Assembly (NCBI GenBank): GCA_020633675.1
Contig: JACKDE010000005.1
Location: 434,001-498,000 of the forward strand
Reading direction: 5' to 3'
From: Deferribacteres bacterium
GTDB lineage: Bacteria > Zhuqueibacterota > Zhuqueibacteria > Zhuqueibacterales > Geothermadaptataceae
DNA: 64,000 bases
The position numbers and the translations under genes are program-made. Under the pieces are notes generated by a model that searched no databases, was not told the DNA's origin, and saw only the letters and a list, made by a program, of their open reading frames with translations. Positions 60,842-64,000 of this stretch are shown piece by piece (the first letter of the stretch is position 1; the number at the start of each line of letters is the position of its first letter).

Positions 60842-62785
60842 ATGTGCGGCATTGCAGGATTTTGGAAAGGAAGCCGGCTCGGTCCGGAAGACAAAAAACA
60901 ACTCGAAAAGATGACCAGGGTGCTGCATCATCGCGGGCCGGATGGCTATGGCTATCATTTAGAATCCGAATCCGGCTTAGCGATGGGGCATGCCCGGCTT
61001 TCGATCATCGACCTGGAAACAGGCGATCAGCCGCTTTTCAGCCCAACGAAAAAACACGTTTTGACGGTAAATGGCGAATTTTATGATTACAAACGCATCC
61101 GGGCAGAGTTGACTTGCGATGGCGCACGCTTTCGCACCAAATCCGATAGCGAAATAGCCCTGCATCTTTATCAGCGCAAAGGCCTGGATTTTATCCATGA
61201 TTTGCGTGGCGAGTTTGGTTTCTCGCTATTCGATGCGGAAAAACAGCGCTTGCTGTTGGCGCGGGATCGCTTCGGCATCAAGCCGCTCTTCTATCACATC
61301 GATGGCCCGAATATCTTTTGGGGTTCTGAAGCCAAAGCTTTGCTGGCGCACAGCGACATCCCCCAAAAAATGAGCGCTACTGCAGCGCTGCACCAACTGA
61401 TGCACACCATGATTCCCGGCCAAAGCGCCTTCGAAGGCATCCATGCACTCAAGCCCGGCTATTTTCTGATTGTCGAGCGCAATGGTGACAGCCTGAACAT
61501 AAAAGAACACAAATATTGGGACCTTGATTTTCCAATCGACACCGACCGTGGGCCACAAAAAGATGAACAGGACTACATTGTGTCGGTACGCGATCAACTA
61601 TTGGAAGCTGTGCAGCACCGGCTTGAGGCAGATGTACCAGTCGGTTGTTACCTGTCCGGCGGTATCGACAGTTGCTCGATGCTCGGCCTGGCCTCCGCTG
61701 TGCAGCAATCGCCGGTTAAAGCGTTCACCATTAGTTTTGATCACTCAGCCTACGACGAAGCAGCGATTGCCACAGAAATGGCCGAGCAGGTGCAGGCTGA
61801 TCAGGAATTGCTGAACCTGACACACACTGACCTGTATGGTGAGAATTATATCAAAACAGTATGGCATGCCGAGCGCACTTTTTACAACACCCTCGGTGTG
61901 GCAAAGTGGTGCATGAGCCGGCGCGTGCGCGACTGCGGCTACAAAGTCGTGGTCACTGGCGAAGGCTCGGATGAGTTGTTTGGCGGCTATCCGGCCTTCA
62001 AACGCGACATGTTTCGGCATGGCTATGCTGCCGATTCGCCGGAGGCGCGAGCATTTCGCGAGCAGATGGAAAAAAGCAACAAGCTGTTTCGCGGCGCAAT
62101 ACTCTCCGAAGATTTTGTGTCGCACCCGGCTTTCGAAGCGCGCTGCGGCTTTACGCCTTCGTGGATACAGCCGTGGATGCAAACGCTGCTGATCGCTCGG
62201 CCGCTACTGCACAGCAATGTGCTCGATGAATTAAAAGACTACGATCCGATCGAAGCCATTGCTGAATCGCTGGATCCGGCTTTTATCGAAGGCCGGCACC
62301 CCCTGGATATCGCGCAGTATAGCTGGAGCAAAACCATGCTGGAGTGCCAAATACTCAATTGGGGCGGCGACCGCGTCGACATGGCCAATTCGATGGAATC
62401 GCGACCGGCATTTCTTGATCATCATGTCGCGGAGGCAGCCGTTCAGATACCTCCGGCGTTGCGCATCAAGGACGGCGTGGAAAAATGGGTGCTGCGGGAA
62501 GCCATGCAAAACATTTTGCCCGAAGTATTGTACAAGCGCGAGAAATTCGCCTTCATGGCGCCGCCTGCCCACACCGAAAAAAACAAACGTCAAGCTGTGC
62601 AAGCACTCATCGACACCTATCTCTCGCCCGAACGGCTGCGTGCGAGCCAGCTTTTGGACGAGCGCCGGGTACTCGATTTTCTGCATGAATATCAGCACGA
62701 TACCAACAGCGTGTCCCTGACCCGAAAGGACGCATTGCTGAATCATCTTTTGTGCCTGAGCATTTTGCAGCAGCAATTTACTTGA
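60842..62785 (+). CDS. asnB: Asparagine synthetase (glutamine-hydrolysing)
   Basis: A 647-residue enzyme making asparagine from aspartate, ATP and glutamine. Nucleophile Cys2 is in MCGIAGF; the glutaminase domain shows LHHRGPDGYG, SIIDL and VNGEFYDYK. The synthetase domain has YLSGGIDSCSM (PP-loop) and VVTGEGSDELFGGYP. Length is slightly above the E. coli enzyme, and it is closer to the AsnB-type amidotransferases of many free-living bacteria. GAGAGAAG lies before the start. A role in modifying other molecules (as in some cell-envelope clusters) is possible but not suggested by neighbours. Confidence 0.92.
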   Translation: MCGIAGFWKGSRLGPEDKKQLEKMTRVLHHRGPDGYGYHLESESGLAMGHARLSIIDLETGDQPLFSPTKKHVLTVNGEFYDYKRIRAELTCDGARFRTKSDSEIALHLYQRKGLDFIHDLRGEFGFSLFDAEKQRLLLARDRFGIKPLFYHIDGPNIFWGSEAKALLAHSDIPQKMSATAALHQLMHTMIPGQSAFEGIHALKPGYFLIVERNGDSLNIKEHKYWDLDFPIDTDRGPQKDEQDYIVSVRDQLLEAVQHRLEADVPVGCYLSGGIDSCSMLGLASAVQQSPVKAFTISFDHSAYDEAAIATEMAEQVQADQELLNLTHTDLYGENYIKTVWHAERTFYNTLGVAKWCMSRRVRDCGYKVVVTGEGSDELFGGYPAFKRDMFRHGYAADSPEARAFREQMEKSNKLFRGAILSEDFVSHPAFEARCGFTPSWIQPWMQTLLIARPLLHSNVLDELKDYDPIEAIAESLDPAFIEGRHPLDIAQYSWSKTMLECQILNWGGDRVDMANSMESRPAFLDHHVAEAAVQIPPALRIKDGVEKWVLREAMQNILPEVLYKREKFAFMAPPAHTEKNKRQAVQALIDTYLSPERLRASQLLDERRVLDFLHEYQHDTNSVSLTRKDALLNHLLCLSILQQQFT

Positions 62786-62795
62786 AAATTGCGAT

Positions 62796-63179
62796 CTACT
62801 TTTGCAGCGCTTCTGCAAGAGATATCGGCAGCCCATCCGGATCAACGCACACCGTTAGTTTAATTCCTTCAGCTTCCTGCGTCATCGGAGGCGTGACAAA
62901 GGTTACGCCTTTGGCCTGCAATTGCGTATATGTTTGCTCAATGTCGTCAACGCTGAAGCCAATCGAACAAGTTCCGGCAACTGCTGCGCTGTTGCTTTTT
63001 TTTCCATCCCGCGCTGGTCTATCAGCAAGATGCAGTGCCAAAATTGTCGTTCCTGTTTCAAACTCTGTCCAATAATCGGTCTGATATTTCAGTGTCATTC
63101 CCAATTTATCACGATAAAAGGCTACCGATCTGGACATATCAGAGACATTGACCATAATGTAGGTAACGTGCTTGAACAT
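62796..63179 (-). CDS. VOC (glyoxalase/bleomycin-resistance fold) family protein
   Basis: A 127-residue protein with two beta-alpha-beta-beta-beta units: YIMVNVSDMSRSVAFYRDKLGM near the start and IGFSVDDIEQTYTQLQAKGVTF in the middle, ending with VCVDPDGLPISL. The fold hosts lyases, dioxygenases and antibiotic-binding proteins. One expected metal-binding His appears at KHVTYIMV. Function cannot be assigned. It converges with asnB (10 bp between stops). Confidence 0.85.
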   Translation of the reverse strand: MFKHVTYIMVNVSDMSRSVAFYRDKLGMTLKYQTDYWTEFETGTTILALHLADRPARDGKKSNSAAVAGTCSIGFSVDDIEQTYTQLQAKGVTFVTPPMTQEAEGIKLTVCVDPDGLPISLAEALQK

Positions 63180-63623
63180 GGTGCTTCCTTTCGGTTTTGA
63201 CTCACTACTATGCGCTACTGGAACTAATTGTGCGTTAGTTTGAATTGCACATAATTTTAGAAATCCATTTTTCTAAAAAACTTTAAAGCCAAGATTCTCC
63301 TCATTTTCACAATTGCCAAACTATAACGCACAGAACAACTAATTCGATAACAAATTCTTTTATTTAATTCTTTCCTGAATTTTCTTATATTGCCCGACCG
63401 ATACGCCCGCCGCTATCGAAAAACAATCCTGCTCTTCCGCCTCATGGCGTCCAATTTTGCTTCAAATTACTATTCGATAAATCATTGTCGAATTTTTCGA
63501 TTTCGGCGGGTGTGTTATGTCTCAAATGCAACGCGATCACAATGCCTTCGGGCAGAAGATTGCCAATATTTAGCTTAGCCGATCGTGCTTGAGCGCGATA
63601 CGGCCAGGAAAAAGCACACCGAT
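63180..63623. other. Intergenic region before ksgA
   Basis: 444 bp with the VOC and ksgA genes diverging from it. The first 260 bases are AT-rich with no gene. A minus-strand segment at 63442-63570 may be a gene remnant (separate entry). A short hairpin-like TTTAGAAAT/ATTTTTCTAAA sits near 63257-63281. Confidence 0.45.
63442..63570 (-). pseudogene. Possible remnant of a class V aminotransferase C-terminus
   Basis: The minus-strand reading frame here gives NIGNLLPEGIVIALHLRHN followed by TPAEIEKFDNDL, which resembles the C-terminal 'R-x-S-x-x-Y-N-T-x-E-E-I' end of cysteine desulfurase-like enzymes (NTPAEIEKF fits well, the rest poorly). It has no gene body upstream: the frame runs into ksgA on the other strand. 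If real, it is a decayed 3' end. Chance is quite possible. Confidence 0.2.
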
Positions 63624-64000
63624 ATGATTCAAGATCTCCGCTCATTTCCAGCGCGAAAAAGCCTCGGGCAAAATTTTCTGCACGACGAAAATGTCGTGCG
63701 CAAAATTGTAGCCGCCATCTTGCCCAATGCTGATCAGCGCATCGTCGAAATCGGGCCGGGCTTTGGTGTGCTGACGGCGCATTTGCTCGCTTCCGGTTGC
63801 CAATACACCGGCATTGAGATCGACGAGCGGCTGGTGCCGGCTTTGCAGGAGAAATACAGCGACCATTCAAATTTCACGCTGCACCATGCTGATTTCCGGA
63901 CGTTTGATTTGCGGCGTATCAGCACCGAACCGGCAAGCCTGCGATTGGTCGGCAACATTCCGTACCACATCACCAGCAGCATCATTTTTACCGCCTTCGA
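63624..64000 (+). CDS. ksgA: 16S rRNA dimethyladenosine transferase KsgA, N-terminal part
   Basis: The frame runs from ATG 63624 to the window end with no stop, 125 complete codons. The start ARKSLGQNFLHDENVVRKIV, SAM site EIGPGFGVLTAHLL and catalytic motif VGNIPYHITSSIIF are the KsgA/RsmA pattern. It dimethylates two adenines near the 3' end of 16S rRNA. The family length is about 270 residues, so roughly half is missing beyond the edge. Confidence 0.93.
   Translation, partial: MIQDLRSFPARKSLGQNFLHDENVVRKIVAAILPNADQRIVEIGPGFGVLTAHLLASGCQYTGIEIDERLVPALQEKYSDHSNFTLHHADFRTFDLRRISTEPASLRLVGNIPYHITSSIIFTAF

Overview
The window is a bacterial chromosomal segment of fairly balanced base composition, about 64 kb, with densely packed genes on both strands. 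A secreted FG-GAP protein (35156-37306) ends in a Por-type (type IX secretion) C-terminal sorting domain with the core NYPNPFNPTT. That, together with the general gene mix, points to the Fibrobacteres-Chlorobi-Bacteroidetes superphylum, perhaps a Calditrichota/KSB1/Ignavibacteria-like lineage. The phylum-level guess is inference. Both window edges cut genes: ptsI at the left and ksgA at the right.

Layout. 1-3044 (minus): prenyl diphosphate synthase, HPr and PTS enzyme I in one unit. 3193-6205 (minus): Yip1-like membrane protein, TolC and a LolD/MacB-type ATPase, closed by a strong terminator. 6689-6762: tRNA-Arg(CCG). 7057-16896 (plus): an accessory-looking locus with an AraC-like regulator, a peptidase-C39 ABC exporter, a Yip1-like membrane protein, a membrane-anchored thioredoxin and a double-glycine-leader peptide with four cysteines in its core. 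After an intrinsic terminator come three half-size ABC-2-like permeases, a two-domain membrane protein, a full-size DUF5687-like permease and its ATPase. I read this as a peptide (bacteriocin-like) production, export and possible self-protection system; it is the most novel part of the window.

17283-26513 (plus): heme A synthase; CoA-acylating aldehyde dehydrogenase, PduL and a Nudix protein, a microcompartment-type acyl-phosphate pathway with no shell genes here; PBP4-type peptidase; NAD synthetase; FHA protein; PyrF. 26529-34357 (minus): ClC transporter, metallo-beta-lactamase exonuclease-like protein, nucleoside-hydrolase-like protein, PhoH/PIN ATPase, D-aminoacylase-like amidohydrolase. 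34652-46078: cupin, the secreted FG-GAP protein, membrane and peptidase genes, AI-2E family transporter, cyclic-nucleotide-binding protein, EnvC-like protein, GreA with an attenuated leader, MutY and ClpS. 46086-50632: aromatic amino-acid genes trpE, aroC, aroK and an AroQ-GAF fusion. 50852-63179: central metabolism and transport (hydroxyacid dehydrogenase, proline dehydrogenase, nicotinate phosphoribosyltransferase, TatD, a sodium:solute symporter with a 41-residue partner, aspartate carbamoyltransferase-like protein, asparagine synthetase). 63624-64000: the start of ksgA.

Other points worth a look: a 46-nt terminated leader in front of greA resembling E. coli GraL; two neighbouring genes whose best start codon is AUU; and an AroQ-GAF fusion whose GAF half resembles free methionine sulfoxide reductase but lacks one cysteine. 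All calls come from reading the sequence; no database search was run.
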